Shown here: positions 33,835 through 42,573 of the stretch, in pieces
Position numbering within the stretch: position 1 is the stretch's first letter
How the letters are laid out: the number at the start of each line of letters is the position of its first letter
Assembly (NCBI RefSeq): GCF_030866825.1
Contig: NZ_CP133020.1
Coordinates: 2,604,001-2,668,000, forward strand
Direction: 5' to 3'
DNA: 64,000 nt
Source: Rathayibacter sp. SW19
GTDB lineage: Bacteria; Actinomycetota; Actinomycetes; Actinomycetales; Microbacteriaceae
Notes under the pieces: model-generated
Told to the model about the DNA's origin: nothing
Databases searched by the model: none
The model's input: only the letters and a program-made list of their open reading frames with translations
Position numbers and translations under genes: made by a program

Positions 33835-34304
33835 CTCAGTCGAATTCCGGTGCCGGCGAGGCGCTGACCAGGCGCAGCGTGGTTGCAACGGGTGCGGCAG
33901 CCGGAGCTCTGTTGCTCGCCGGCTGCAGCCAGGATGGGGGCACAAGCGGGGTTGGCGCCGGCGGGGCTGGCTCCGGCGGTTCTGGCTCCGGCGGTTCTGG
34001 CTCCGGCTCCGCGGCGAATGGTGTGTTCGACCTGTCGACGATCCCGGTTGGCGGCGGCCGGTCTGCCACCTTCAAAGGCTCGCCGATCGTGCTGGAGCAG
34101 CCGAAGGCGGGTACGGTCGTCGCGTTCAGTGCGATCTGCCCACATCAGGGTTGCGTCGTTGCTCCGGCCGGTTCCCGGTTCGACTGCCCGTGCCACGGTT
34201 CCGTTTTCAACGGTACAACCGGTGCCGTGGAGCACGGACCTGCCGCACGAGGTCTCACCGCGCTCACCGTCACTGTGAGCGGGAGCACGGCGACTGTTTC
34301 CTGA
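33831..34304 (+). CDS. Rieske [2Fe-2S] protein, Tat-exported lipoprotein
   Basis: A 157-residue protein. The signal is LTRRSVVATGAAAGALLLAG followed by Cys, a twin-arginine motif plus lipobox, so it is folded inside, exported by Tat and anchored by lipid. A Gly/Ser-rich linker (residues about 40-62) leads to the Rieske fold, with CPHQGC and CPCHGS providing two Cys and two His to the cluster. It is too short for the cytochrome bc QcrA and resembles stand-alone Rieske lipoproteins common in actinobacteria. The redox partner is unknown. It is translationally coupled to the thioesterase. Confidence 0.92.
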   Translation: MTQSNSGAGEALTRRSVVATGAAAGALLLAGCSQDGGTSGVGAGGAGSGGSGSGGSGSGSAANGVFDLSTIPVGGGRSATFKGSPIVLEQPKAGTVVAFSAICPHQGCVVAPAGSRFDCPCHGSVFNGTTGAVEHGPAARGLTALTVTVSGSTATVS

Positions 34305-34335
34305 GCGTGCGGCAACCGACGCGCGGACGGCTGCG

Positions 34336-34809
34336 TCAGTGGTGGCGCCGAAAGGTTATTGGCGCGTCCAGATAGGGTTCCCACGCTGCACGCTCGATTG
34401 CGCTCATTCGACGCGGCCGCTGGGTGCCCGCAGCCATCAGCACGATCGTCGTGCTCGCCTTCGTGTAGAGCACATCGGGCGTTTCGCCCTCGGGAGAATG
34501 AACTTCATAGCAGACCTCGAGACTTGCGCCGCCGAGCTGTGAAAGCCAGATCTGCACGTCCAACGGCGTGCGGTGGTACGGCACGGCCTTCAGATACTCG
34601 ACCTCCTGGCGAGCGAGAAACGTGAGGGTGTCGGCATCCGGGCCCCCATTGAGCACCGCGGTGGTCGCGCCGGCCGCTCGACCTGCTCCGTCTGCCCAGA
34701 ACGCTTGAATCCTGGCCTCTTCGAGCAGCCGTAACATCGACACGTTGTTCACATGGCCGTATGCGTCCAGATCGCTCCAGCGCAAGCCGATCGGCACATG
34801 CAGTCGCAT
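34336..34809 (-). CDS. Hotdog-fold acyl-CoA thioesterase (4HBT family)
   Basis: A 157-residue single-hotdog protein. The family mark is LRWSDLDAYGHVNNVSMLRL with the catalytic Asp, then EVEYLKAVPYHRTPLDVQIW. This branch hydrolyses short or aromatic acyl-CoAs; the true substrate is unknown. The ATG at 34809 lies directly after the ettA stop (34811), so the gene is in an operon with ettA, and the order is conserved in actinobacteria as far as I recall. Confidence 0.92.
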   Translation of the reverse strand: MRLHVPIGLRWSDLDAYGHVNNVSMLRLLEEARIQAFWADGAGRAAGATTAVLNGGPDADTLTFLARQEVEYLKAVPYHRTPLDVQIWLSQLGGASLEVCYEVHSPEGETPDVLYTKASTTIVLMAAGTQRPRRMSAIERAAWEPYLDAPITFRRHH

Positions 34810-34810
34810 G

Positions 34811-36493
34811 TCAGTCCCTGGTGAGCTTGCGGTAGGCAGAACGATGCGGTTTTGCGGCATCTGGGCCGAGGCGCTCGATCTTGTTCTGCTCGTACGCCTC
34901 GAAGTTGCCCTCGAACCAGTACCAGCTCGCGGGACTCTCCTCCGTGCCCTCGTAGGCCAAGATGTGCGTCGCAATGCGGTCGAGGAACCATCGATCGTGG
35001 GTGATGACCACGGCGCAGCCCGGAAATTCGAGGAGAGCGTTCTCCAGGCTCGAAAGGGTCTCGACATCGAGGTCGTTGGTCGGCTCGTCGAGCAGCAGCA
35101 GGTTTCCGCCCTGCTTGAGCGTCAACGCGAGGTTCAAGCGGTTGCGCTCGCCCCCGGAGAGCACACCGGCCTTTTTCTGCTGGTCTGGGCCTTTGAACCC
35201 GAATGTCGACACGTACGCCCTCGACGGCACTTCGGTTCGCCCAACCTGGATGTAGTCCAGCCCCTCCGAGACAACCTCCCACAAGGTCTTGTTAGGGTCG
35301 ATCCCGCCGCGTGACTGGTCGACGTAGGAGATCTCGACGGTCTCACCGACCTTGAGATCGCCGCCGTCGAGCGGCTCGAGCCCGACGATCGTCTTGAACA
35401 GGGTGGTCTTGCCGACTCCGTTCGGCCCGATGATGCCTACGATGCCGTTTCGTGGCAGCGTGAAGCTGAGATCGTCGATCAGGGTGCGGTCTCCGAAGCC
35501 CTTCTGCAACTTCTTGGCCTCGAGAACGACCTGGCCCAAACGCGGGCCTGGCGGAATCTGGATCTCTTCGAAGTCGAGTTTCTTCGTGCGCTCCGCCTCT
35601 GCGGCCATCTCCTCGTAGCGTGAGAGGCGAGCCTTGGATTTCGCCTGGCGGCCCTTGGCGTTGCTGCGCACCCAGTCAAGTTCGTCGGCCAATCTCTTGG
35701 CCATCTTCTGGTCTTTCTTGCCTTGAACTTGCAGACGCTCTTGCTTCTTCTCCAGATACGTCGAGTAATTGCCCTCGTAGGGGTAGAGGTGGCCGCGGTC
35801 GACTTCTGCGATCCATTCCGCGACGTGGTCGAGGAAATACCGGTCGTGTGTGACGGCGAGCACGGCACCGTGATACTGCGACAAGTGCTGCTCGAGCCAC
35901 AGCACGCTTTCCGCGTCGAGGTGGTTCGTCGGCTCATCCAGGAGCAACAAGTCCGGCTTCTGCAGCAGGAGCTTGCACAGCGCGACGCGCCGCTTCTCAC
36001 CGCCGGACAACACAGAAACGGGGGTATCCGATGGGGGGCAGCGCAGGGCATCCATCGCCTGCTCCAGTTGTGAGTCGAGGTCCCAGGCGTCTGCTGCGTC
36101 GATCTTTTCTTGGAGTGTGCCCATTTCGGCCAGCAGGGCGTCGAAGTCGGCGTCGGGCTCTGCCATCGCCGCTGAGATCTCGTTGAAACGGTCGACGTGC
36201 TGTTTGATCTCGCCGAGCCCTTCCTGCACGTTCTCCAAGACGGTCTTCGTCTCGTCGAGCACCGGTTCCTGCATGAGAATGCCGACGCTGTATCCGGGGC
36301 TCAGCTTCGCTTCGCCGTTGCTCGGCGTGTCAAGGCCGGCCATGATCTTCAGGATCGTGGACTTGCCGGCACCGTTCGGGCCGACCACACCGATCTTGGC
36401 GCCTGGCAGAAAAGCCATGGTCACGTCGTCGAGGATGAGCTTGTCGCCGACCGCCTTGCGGGCGCGGACCATCGAGTAAATGTATTCGGCCAT
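34811..36493 (-). CDS. ettA: Energy-dependent translational throttle protein EttA (ABC-F)
   Basis: A 560-residue ABC-F ATPase that binds the ribosomal E site and gates the first peptide bond according to ATP/ADP level. The two ABC domains have Walker A GPNGAGKST and GPNGVGKTT, signatures LSGGEKRRVAL and LSGGERNRLNL, and Walker B with LLLDEPTNHLDAES and LLLDEPTNDLDVET. The EttA arm insertion lies in domain 1, and the linker with YEEMAAEAERTKKLDFE lies between domains. The start is placed at MAEYIYSM (36493), two codons inside the longest frame. Confidence 0.96.
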   Translation of the reverse strand: MAEYIYSMVRARKAVGDKLILDDVTMAFLPGAKIGVVGPNGAGKSTILKIMAGLDTPSNGEAKLSPGYSVGILMQEPVLDETKTVLENVQEGLGEIKQHVDRFNEISAAMAEPDADFDALLAEMGTLQEKIDAADAWDLDSQLEQAMDALRCPPSDTPVSVLSGGEKRRVALCKLLLQKPDLLLLDEPTNHLDAESVLWLEQHLSQYHGAVLAVTHDRYFLDHVAEWIAEVDRGHLYPYEGNYSTYLEKKQERLQVQGKKDQKMAKRLADELDWVRSNAKGRQAKSKARLSRYEEMAAEAERTKKLDFEEIQIPPGPRLGQVVLEAKKLQKGFGDRTLIDDLSFTLPRNGIVGIIGPNGVGKTTLFKTIVGLEPLDGGDLKVGETVEISYVDQSRGGIDPNKTLWEVVSEGLDYIQVGRTEVPSRAYVSTFGFKGPDQQKKAGVLSGGERNRLNLALTLKQGGNLLLLDEPTNDLDVETLSSLENALLEFPGCAVVITHDRWFLDRIATHILAYEGTEESPASWYWFEGNFEAYEQNKIERLGPDAAKPHRSAYRKLTRD

Positions 36494-36575
36494 GCGCATC
36501 AGTCTATTCGGGCGCGGTCGGCGGTTTCGTCACCCTCGGAGCCCACCGCCGCGTCGTCGTGTGCATGACCGTGTG

Positions 36576-37106
36576 CTACCAGTTGATGGGCGACGTGTCG
36601 CCGATCAGGCAGTTGCCGGTCGACACCAATTTGGTGACTTCGCTGTGGTACCCAACGCCGTCTGCACCGTATTGCCCGATCAGACACTGGCCGTTGAAGC
36701 GCACAGAAAACTGAATCGAGCCCGGCACAAGGTTGATCGTGGTTTTGTCGGCGGTGACCTGCATGTCCGGCTTTGAAAAACCGGCAGCGACCAACGCGTC
36801 GATGAAATCGCGACCGACCGGTTGGGGATGCGCCGCAAGGGTTTTCTCATTGACGAAGTCGAAGTATGCCAGGTTCTCCGCCGCGCCCAGGTCGGCACGC
36901 AACGTCGGGTCAGGTGTCGGGGTCGTCGACGGTGTCGCCGTTGGAGTGATACTCGTGGTCGGTGAGGCGGGAGGTGTCGTCGGTGCGCCGGTGCATCCAC
37001 ACAGGGCCAGAGCAAGTGCCATGCCGGCGGCTGCCCCAAGGCCGACGCGCGATCCCCCGAGACCAATGGGCGATCCCCCGCGACGATTGCGTGAGAATCG
37101 AAGCAT
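36576..37106 (-). CDS. Lipoprotein, possibly DUF6993
   Basis: A 176-residue secreted lipoprotein. A basic N-terminus (MLRFSRNRRG) precedes a hydrophobic stretch ending ALALALCGC, a lipobox-like site. A Thr/Pro/Ser-rich spacer (residues 40-68) and a small globular domain follow (ENLAYFDFVNEKTLAAHP, then FNGQCLIGQYGADGVGY). The domain has Cys at QCLIG and NCLIG near the C-terminus, which could form a disulfide. It resembles a family I recall as DUF6993 in Microbacteriaceae. It lies between ettA and ssb on the same strand; function unknown. Confidence 0.75.
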   Translation of the reverse strand: MLRFSRNRRGGSPIGLGGSRVGLGAAAGMALALALCGCTGAPTTPPASPTTSITPTATPSTTPTPDPTLRADLGAAENLAYFDFVNEKTLAAHPQPVGRDFIDALVAAGFSKPDMQVTADKTTINLVPGSIQFSVRFNGQCLIGQYGADGVGYHSEVTKLVSTGNCLIGDTSPINW

Positions 37107-37192
37107 TCTTCGAGACACCTTCCCGACACGTCCTCGCCGCGCCGGTACGAGTCTAGGTGCAGCCCGGTGTGAGCCGCCTGCGCCACTGCCCG

Positions 37193-37720
37193 CTACTCCC
37201 CGACCAGCACCGCCGCCCGCCCATCCGAGTCTTGGTGCAATCCCTCACTTTCGCCGGCAGCGTCCGCCCAGCCGCTGCCGACGCTGGCTTCCTGCGCCGG
37301 CTCGTCCGGGTCGAAGGCATCACTCACCGTGGGCGTGCTGGTGTCGACGCCGACGGGCGCCGACTTGGTGGTCCTGCTGTAAACCGCTGTGCCCCAGGTG
37401 AGGTCGTGACCGACAGAATCCGCAGTGATTTCAACCACCGTTCCTGAGCGTTCCTGCGATGTCCACTCGCGGATGCGCATGCGCCCCATGACGATCACCC
37501 GGTCGCCCTTCTTGATCGATTGGATGAGATTCAGAGCCAAGTGCCGAAATGCCGTAACCGTGAACCAGTTGGTCTCGCCGTACTCCCACGTCTTGCTCTC
37601 TCGATTGAATTTTCGCGGCGTGGATGCCAGACGGAAGCTCATCAGCGCGACTCCCTCACCGGTCGCGCTGTGGCTCGGCTCCGTTGCCACCAGGCCTGTG
37701 GTAGAAAAACTGTCGATCAT
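37193..37720 (-). CDS. ssb: Single-stranded DNA-binding protein (second, Rv2478c-like type)
   Basis: A 175-residue OB-fold protein. The core is VALMSFRLASTPRKFNRES, WFTVTAFRHLALNLIQSIKK, and GDRVIVMGRMRIREW. The C-terminus (DGRAAVLVGE) lacks the acidic DDDIPF tip of replicative SSB, so this is probably the accessory paralogue seen next to ettA in actinobacteria. The ATG at 37720 has GGAGAA 4 bases upstream. The position next to ettA matches my memory of M. tuberculosis Rv2477c-Rv2478c. Confidence 0.9.
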   Translation of the reverse strand: MIDSFSTTGLVATEPSHSATGEGVALMSFRLASTPRKFNRESKTWEYGETNWFTVTAFRHLALNLIQSIKKGDRVIVMGRMRIREWTSQERSGTVVEITADSVGHDLTWGTAVYSRTTKSAPVGVDTSTPTVSDAFDPDEPAQEASVGSGWADAAGESEGLHQDSDGRAAVLVGE

Positions 37721-37967
37721 GAGATTCTCCTTCTCTGTCTGCTCTCCGCGCCGCTGGTTCGCAGCTGCCGGTCGTGCGTATGTTGTTCGAAGCGCGAGAC
37801 CCGCAACCGGCACTCGTGCCAGATATGTTCGCCGGTGGCGGGTCTCGTGAACACAAGCCTGAACGCCTCGACGGGGGCGTGGGGCGCTGCTCAACGGATC
37901 GGTGGGATACGACGTGGGCTGGCCGCTGTTGGGGACGAGTGCGCGCACCGACTCCTACGATGGAGCC

Positions 37968-38975
37968 ATGACCTTTGTGCCGGCGGAAGACCGCTACCAG
38001 TCGATGTCCTACCGGCGTGCCGGTCGTAGCGGCCTGAAATTGCCGTCACTATCGCTCGGGCTCTGGCACAATTTCGGTTCGGCGCGAGCAGCGGACACTC
38101 AGCGGGCCATTCTGCGCAGGGCGTTCGACCTTGGTGTGACGCACTTCGATCTTGCAAACAACTACGGGCCGCCTCCTGGCAGTGCCGAAACGAATTTCGG
38201 GCGGATGTTCGCGGAAGACTTCCGTCCATTTCGCGACGAGCTGATCATCTCAACCAAGGCAGGCTACGAGATGTGGGCTGGGCCGTACGGGGAGTGGGGC
38301 TCACGCAAGAATCTGCTCGCGTCGCTGGACGCCAGCCTCGGCCGACTCGGCCTCGACTACGTCGATATCTTCTATTCGCACCGGCCGGATCCGGACACGC
38401 CCATCGAGGAGACCATGGGAGCCTTGGCCAGCGCTGTGCAGCAGGGAAAGGCCCTGTACGTCGGGATCTCGAATTACAGCCCCGAGCAAACCATCGCGGC
38501 GGCCGCCGCATTGACCGAGCTCAACGTGCCCCTGACGATGCACCAACCCAGTTACTCGATGTTCAACCGGCACATTGAACGCGGGCTGCTGCCGGTGCTG
38601 GAGAGGGTTGGGGCGGGCAGCATCGTTTATTCGCCGTTGTCGCAGGGACTGCTGACCGACCGCTATCTCGACGGCACGGTGCCAGCGGATTCCCGTGCCG
38701 CGACCAGCAGATTCTTGCCGGGATCGCGCATCACCTCCGTCTATCTCGAACGGGCGGGCGCGCTAGCCGAAATCGCTGCAGCACGCGGGCAGACGTTGGC
38801 TCAGCTCGCACTGACGTGGGTGCTGCGGCACTCGCAGGTGACCAGCGCGCTGATCGGTGCGTCCAGCGTCGCCCAGCTCGAGCAGAACATTGCAGCACTG
38901 ACAGCCGGTCCTCTCACCGTCGACGAACTCGAGGCGATCGAGCGGTACGCGATCGACGGAACCGATCGACTCTGA
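37968..38975 (+). CDS. Aldo/keto reductase (YghZ/GpR-like)
   Basis: A 335-residue NADPH-dependent reductase. The Tyr of the tetrad is in HFDLANNYGPPPGSAE, the Lys in IISTKAGYEMW, and the His in YVDIFYSHRPDPDTP. The YEMWAGPYGEWGSRKNLLAS segment is specific to the YghZ branch, which reduces L-glyceraldehyde-3-phosphate and methylglyoxal in E. coli. The start at MTFVPAEDRY (37968) is taken because conserved residues begin soon after. It is divergent from ssb with a 247-base gap and has no operon partner. Confidence 0.92.
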   Translation: MTFVPAEDRYQSMSYRRAGRSGLKLPSLSLGLWHNFGSARAADTQRAILRRAFDLGVTHFDLANNYGPPPGSAETNFGRMFAEDFRPFRDELIISTKAGYEMWAGPYGEWGSRKNLLASLDASLGRLGLDYVDIFYSHRPDPDTPIEETMGALASAVQQGKALYVGISNYSPEQTIAAAAALTELNVPLTMHQPSYSMFNRHIERGLLPVLERVGAGSIVYSPLSQGLLTDRYLDGTVPADSRAATSRFLPGSRITSVYLERAGALAEIAAARGQTLAQLALTWVLRHSQVTSALIGASSVAQLEQNIAALTAGPLTVDELEAIERYAIDGTDRL

Positions 38976-39053
38976 CACCTTCAGCGAGCGAGACCCTGCT
39001 CTTCGCGGAGCGCCTCCGTCGAAAACCGACGCAGTGCACGTAGTGTACGGCCC

Positions 39054-39749
39054 ATGCAATGGTGGAATGATTTCGCAAACTGGTTCACGTCGCAGGACAA
39101 TCGACCGGTGCTGTTCAGCGCCGGCGTGCTCTTCGTTGCAGTCATTATCGGAGGGCTGCTTTCGGCCTGGATTGCACGAGGTGCGATCAAGGGACTGATC
39201 TCACGCGGTGATCGCGAGCAGAAGGCATCCGCAATCGCGGCCCTCGTCGACGCAGCGACAGAGGCTTCGGTCTGGAACTCGCTGACACCGCAGGAGCAGG
39301 TGCTGTCCGACCGTGCTGTCGGCCAGGCGGACATCCTTGTGCGTCTACTGCCAATCAAGGGTGCTGGAATCGCAGCAAACTGGGCAGACCATCAGTTGGC
39401 CGAGATGAAGCGCAATTCTGCGACCTTCGGTTATCAGCTCGACCCTGCGATCGCCGAGTTCCGTGACCGGCTGATCGAGTGGCAGAACAAGCCGAGCCGG
39501 GCGCGCAAGATATTCATGAATGACCTTGACCGGTGGCGTTTCGAGGGCGCAACCGAGGAGAAGGTCCTCGCCGTGCAACAGGACGCGTGGGTAGCCCAGC
39601 AGCATCACGAGCAGTATGCGGGTTCAGCGGCTGGGGCCGCGACCTCGATGGCTGCCGACGGTGCGAAACCGGGCACCGCCGCTTCGGTCGCCGCGGACAC
39701 GCTGCCGGAGGACACCGTTCAGACCGCGACCGTCGGCTCACCGTCGTAG
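39054..39749 (+). CDS. Hypothetical single-pass membrane protein
   Basis: A 231-residue protein. One strong transmembrane helix (VLFSAGVLFVAVIIGGLLSA, residues about 19-42) follows a short Trp-rich N-terminus. The rest is a soluble helical domain (REQKASAIAALVDAATEASV, then FRDRLIEWQNKPSRARKIFM) and an Ala/Thr-rich low-complexity tail after residue 190. Orientation is probably N-out/C-in. I recognise no family. Confidence 0.75.
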   Translation: MQWWNDFANWFTSQDNRPVLFSAGVLFVAVIIGGLLSAWIARGAIKGLISRGDREQKASAIAALVDAATEASVWNSLTPQEQVLSDRAVGQADILVRLLPIKGAGIAANWADHQLAEMKRNSATFGYQLDPAIAEFRDRLIEWQNKPSRARKIFMNDLDRWRFEGATEEKVLAVQQDAWVAQQHHEQYAGSAAGAATSMAADGAKPGTAASVAADTLPEDTVQTATVGSPS

Positions 39750-39815
39750 CGACGCGTCATTCCCCGCCAGCACCGCATCAACCCCGTCAGCACCGCATCG
39801 ATTCCAGCCAGCGCG

Positions 39816-40652
39816 TCAACGCCACCAGTTGTCGAACATCGTCGCAGGCGACGTCCGCTTGTGGGCGGTCACAAGGTATCGCGTTTCGATCGCATCTGCG
39901 ATTGACTCCGGCACGTCGAGGCCTTCAAGGTAGTCGTCGAGTTGCTCGTATCGAAGCCCGAGGTTGGCCTCGTCGGTCTGGCCTGGCGTGTTGTCGAGCA
40001 GGTCAGCGGTCGGTGCCTTCAGGTACAGCCGCGCCGGCGCATTGAGGTGCTCGAGCAGCGCGCGCCCCTGGCGCTTGGTCAATCCGGCCAACGGCAACAG
40101 GTCTGCGCCGCCGTCGCCGAACTTCGTGTAGAAACCGGTGACCGCTTCCGCAGCGTGATCGGTACCGACCACGAGCAATCCTCGCTGGCCGGCAATCGCA
40201 TACTGTGCGATCATGCGTGCTCGAGCCTTCACGTTGCCCTTGTTGAAATCGGTCAACCGCTCACCTGTGGCATCGGCGAACTCGGCCTGAAACCCGTCGA
40301 CGGCGCGTTGAATATTGAAGGTCACTTCACGCTGCGGTCGGATGAATGACAGCGCGAGTTGCGCATCGTCCTCGTCCTGTTGCACGGCGTATGGAAGTCG
40401 CACCGCAATGAACTCCACTCCCGCACCGACGCCGTCGGGCGTTTCGAGCGCGAACTGTTCGACGGCGAGCTGGCAGAGACGACCAGCGAGGGTGGAATCC
40501 TGCCCGCCGCTTATGCCGAGAACGAATCCCCTGGCCGAGGTCGCGAGCAAGTAGTCGGTGAGGAAGCGCACTCTCAGCCGGATTTCATCCTCTGGATCGA
40601 TTGTCGACTTGACGTTCAACTCGCGGATGATCCGCGTTTGCAACTCACGCAT
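39816..40652 (-). CDS. nadE: NAD+ synthase, ammonia-dependent
   Basis: A 278-residue N-type ATP pyrophosphatase making NAD+ from deamido-NAD+ and ammonia. The P-loop GISGGQDSTLAGRL is near residue 46. Conserved motifs include FNKGNVKARARMIAQY, VVGTDHAAEAVTGFYTKFGDGG and LLPLAGLTKRQGRALL. No glutaminase domain is present, so it uses free ammonia, like the E. coli enzyme. The start is placed at MRELQTRIIREL (40652). It is divergent from the antiporter gene. Confidence 0.96.
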   Translation of the reverse strand: MRELQTRIIRELNVKSTIDPEDEIRLRVRFLTDYLLATSARGFVLGISGGQDSTLAGRLCQLAVEQFALETPDGVGAGVEFIAVRLPYAVQQDEDDAQLALSFIRPQREVTFNIQRAVDGFQAEFADATGERLTDFNKGNVKARARMIAQYAIAGQRGLLVVGTDHAAEAVTGFYTKFGDGGADLLPLAGLTKRQGRALLEHLNAPARLYLKAPTADLLDNTPGQTDEANLGLRYEQLDDYLEGLDVPESIADAIETRYLVTAHKRTSPATMFDNWWR

Positions 40653-40771
40653 GACAGCACCATAGCGGTGCCGTGTTTCCCCCGTGTAACGCCGCTCGAC
40701 GACGCGCATCAGGTAGGTCGCTCGACCCGCGCATGACAGGAGACACGGCGTCTCGGTTCTACTCTGATGAG

Positions 40772-41989
40772 ATGAGTGCCCCGTTGTCGACCCTATTGCT
40801 CGTTCCGCTCGCTGCGGCCGCCGCCCCGTTACTCGGCGCGACGTTGAATCGGTTCGTCAAGATCCCACTTGTCGTCTTCGAAATCCTGTTGGGGCTCATT
40901 CTCGGCCCGAGCATCCTGGGCTGGATCAAGGTCGACGACTTCACCTCGATACTCGCGGATCTGGGGCTCGCGATGCTCTTCTTCCTCGCGGGCAACGAGA
41001 TCAACTTCGCCGCCATCCGTGGTCGAAACCTCAATCGGGCGAGCGTCGGGTGGCTTATATCGCTGGTTGCCGGTGTCGTCGCCGGCATTCTGATCGCACC
41101 GAATCCGGTCGCCGGGGTGTTCATCGGCATCGCACTGACATCGACGGCGCTCGGCACGCTCATGCCCGTGTTGCGGGACGCAGGCGAAATGAAAACGCCG
41201 TTCGGCAGGGCGGTCACGGCAATCGGTGCTGCAGGCGAATTCGGCCCGTTGCTGGCAATCTCACTGTTCCTCAGCGGTCGCACCCCGCTGATCGCCAGCA
41301 TCGTGCTCATCGCGTTCGCGCTGATCACCGGACTGAGCATCTTGCTTGCGGCCAAGGGCAGCCACCACGGACTGCACCGTTTGATCGCGGCGACGTTGCA
41401 CACGAGCGGGCAATTCGCAGTGCGATTCGTGCTGGTAGTGATTGCCGCACTGGCCGTTCTCAGCGTCGTGTTCGGACTGGACATGCTTCTGGGTGCATTC
41501 GCGGCCGGCGTGCTCTGCCGAGTGGTGCTGTCTGGCGCAGCGAGCGAGGACCGCGCGGCCGTGGAAACCAAGCTCGAAGCGGTCGGTTTCGGTTTCCTGG
41601 TGCCGATCTTCTTCATCAACACAGGCCTCACGTTCGATCTGAAGTCCCTGATCGGTGACCCGCGCCTATTGCTCTTATTGCCGATCATTCTCGTGCTGCT
41701 GCTCATCGTGCGCGGACTCCCTGGAATGCTCACCGCACCGGCCGGTGCATCGTGGGCGGATCGAAGAGCCGTCATTCTATTCAGTGCAACGGGGCTGCCG
41801 ATCATCGTCGCCGTCACCGGTATCGGAGTCGAGCGCCACGTGCTGGATTCCGGCACGGCCGCAGCTCTGATCGGTGCTGGAATGCTGTCGGTTCTGCTGT
41901 TTCCGCTCGTCGCGCTCGCGCAGCACCGGCGGGCCTTGGGTGGTGTGCTGCGCCCGCCCGACCGGGAGCACGTCGCTGAAGAAGCGTGA
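40772..41989 (+). CDS. Cation/proton antiporter (CPA2 family, KefB/NapA-like)
   Basis: A 405-residue membrane protein with about twelve helices. The start is MSAPLSTLLLVPLAAAAAPL. The second helix region FEILLGLILGPSILGWI and the later FFLAGNEINFAAIRGRNL are typical of CPA2. The ion-binding helix has IGAAGEFGPLLAISLFL, and FGFLVPIFFINTGLTFDL is the C-terminal family motif. No TrkA-N/RCK domain follows, so it is a short form. Ion (Na+ or K+) unknown. Confidence 0.9.
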   Translation: MSAPLSTLLLVPLAAAAAPLLGATLNRFVKIPLVVFEILLGLILGPSILGWIKVDDFTSILADLGLAMLFFLAGNEINFAAIRGRNLNRASVGWLISLVAGVVAGILIAPNPVAGVFIGIALTSTALGTLMPVLRDAGEMKTPFGRAVTAIGAAGEFGPLLAISLFLSGRTPLIASIVLIAFALITGLSILLAAKGSHHGLHRLIAATLHTSGQFAVRFVLVVIAALAVLSVVFGLDMLLGAFAAGVLCRVVLSGAASEDRAAVETKLEAVGFGFLVPIFFINTGLTFDLKSLIGDPRLLLLLPIILVLLLIVRGLPGMLTAPAGASWADRRAVILFSATGLPIIVAVTGIGVERHVLDSGTAAALIGAGMLSVLLFPLVALAQHRRALGGVLRPPDREHVAEEA

Positions 41990-42016
41990 GGGTCGGACGG
42001 GCGCCGGACGCATGAT

Positions 42017-42481
42017 TCAGCCGACAGGCACCGTCTCGGGAAGATCCTGATGGGTGGCGATCGCCAGCCGGTTCCACACGTTGATTGCCGCGATCGCCAT
42101 CAGCAGGGTCACGAGTTCCGACTGGCTGAACACCGCTGACACCGCACCCCACTCGTCGTCGCTGACGCCGCCCTCTCCGATCAGCGTCACTGACTCGGTG
42201 AGGGCGATAGCGGCCCGCTCCCGATCGGAATACAGCGACAGCGCTTCGCGCCATCCGGCGAGCACGTCCAAACGGCGGTCGTCGACGCCCGCGGCGCGCG
42301 CTTCGCGACCGTGCATGTCGAGGCAGTATGCGCATCCGTTGAGCTGGGACGCTCGAATCTTGACCAATGCAAGCAGATCTTCGCCGAGCGACCCGGCATG
42401 GATGTATTTCTCCATCGCATACATCGACTGATATGCGTTGGGATCGACATCGTGAATGGACAATCGTTGCACGTTGGACAT
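42017..42481 (-). CDS. Carboxymuconolactone decarboxylase / AhpD-like protein
   Basis: A 154-residue helical protein. The AhpD-type site is QLNGCAYCLDMHGREARAAG, with CxxC and the following His. Such proteins are alkylhydroperoxidases that use the CxxC pair, or related redox enzymes. It follows the ECF42 sigma gene on the same strand (92-base gap) and could belong to its regulon. Confidence 0.93.
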   Translation of the reverse strand: MSNVQRLSIHDVDPNAYQSMYAMEKYIHAGSLGEDLLALVKIRASQLNGCAYCLDMHGREARAAGVDDRRLDVLAGWREALSLYSDRERAAIALTESVTLIGEGGVSDDEWGAVSAVFSQSELVTLLMAIAAINVWNRLAIATHQDLPETVPVG

Positions 42482-42573
42482 AAAACCGCACTTCTTTCAC
42501 GGGCGAGGCAGGATGCCCGCCCTTTCTTTCCAGCTTTGCCTTACCGCGTTGCAGATGCAAGTAGCCGGCAGTC

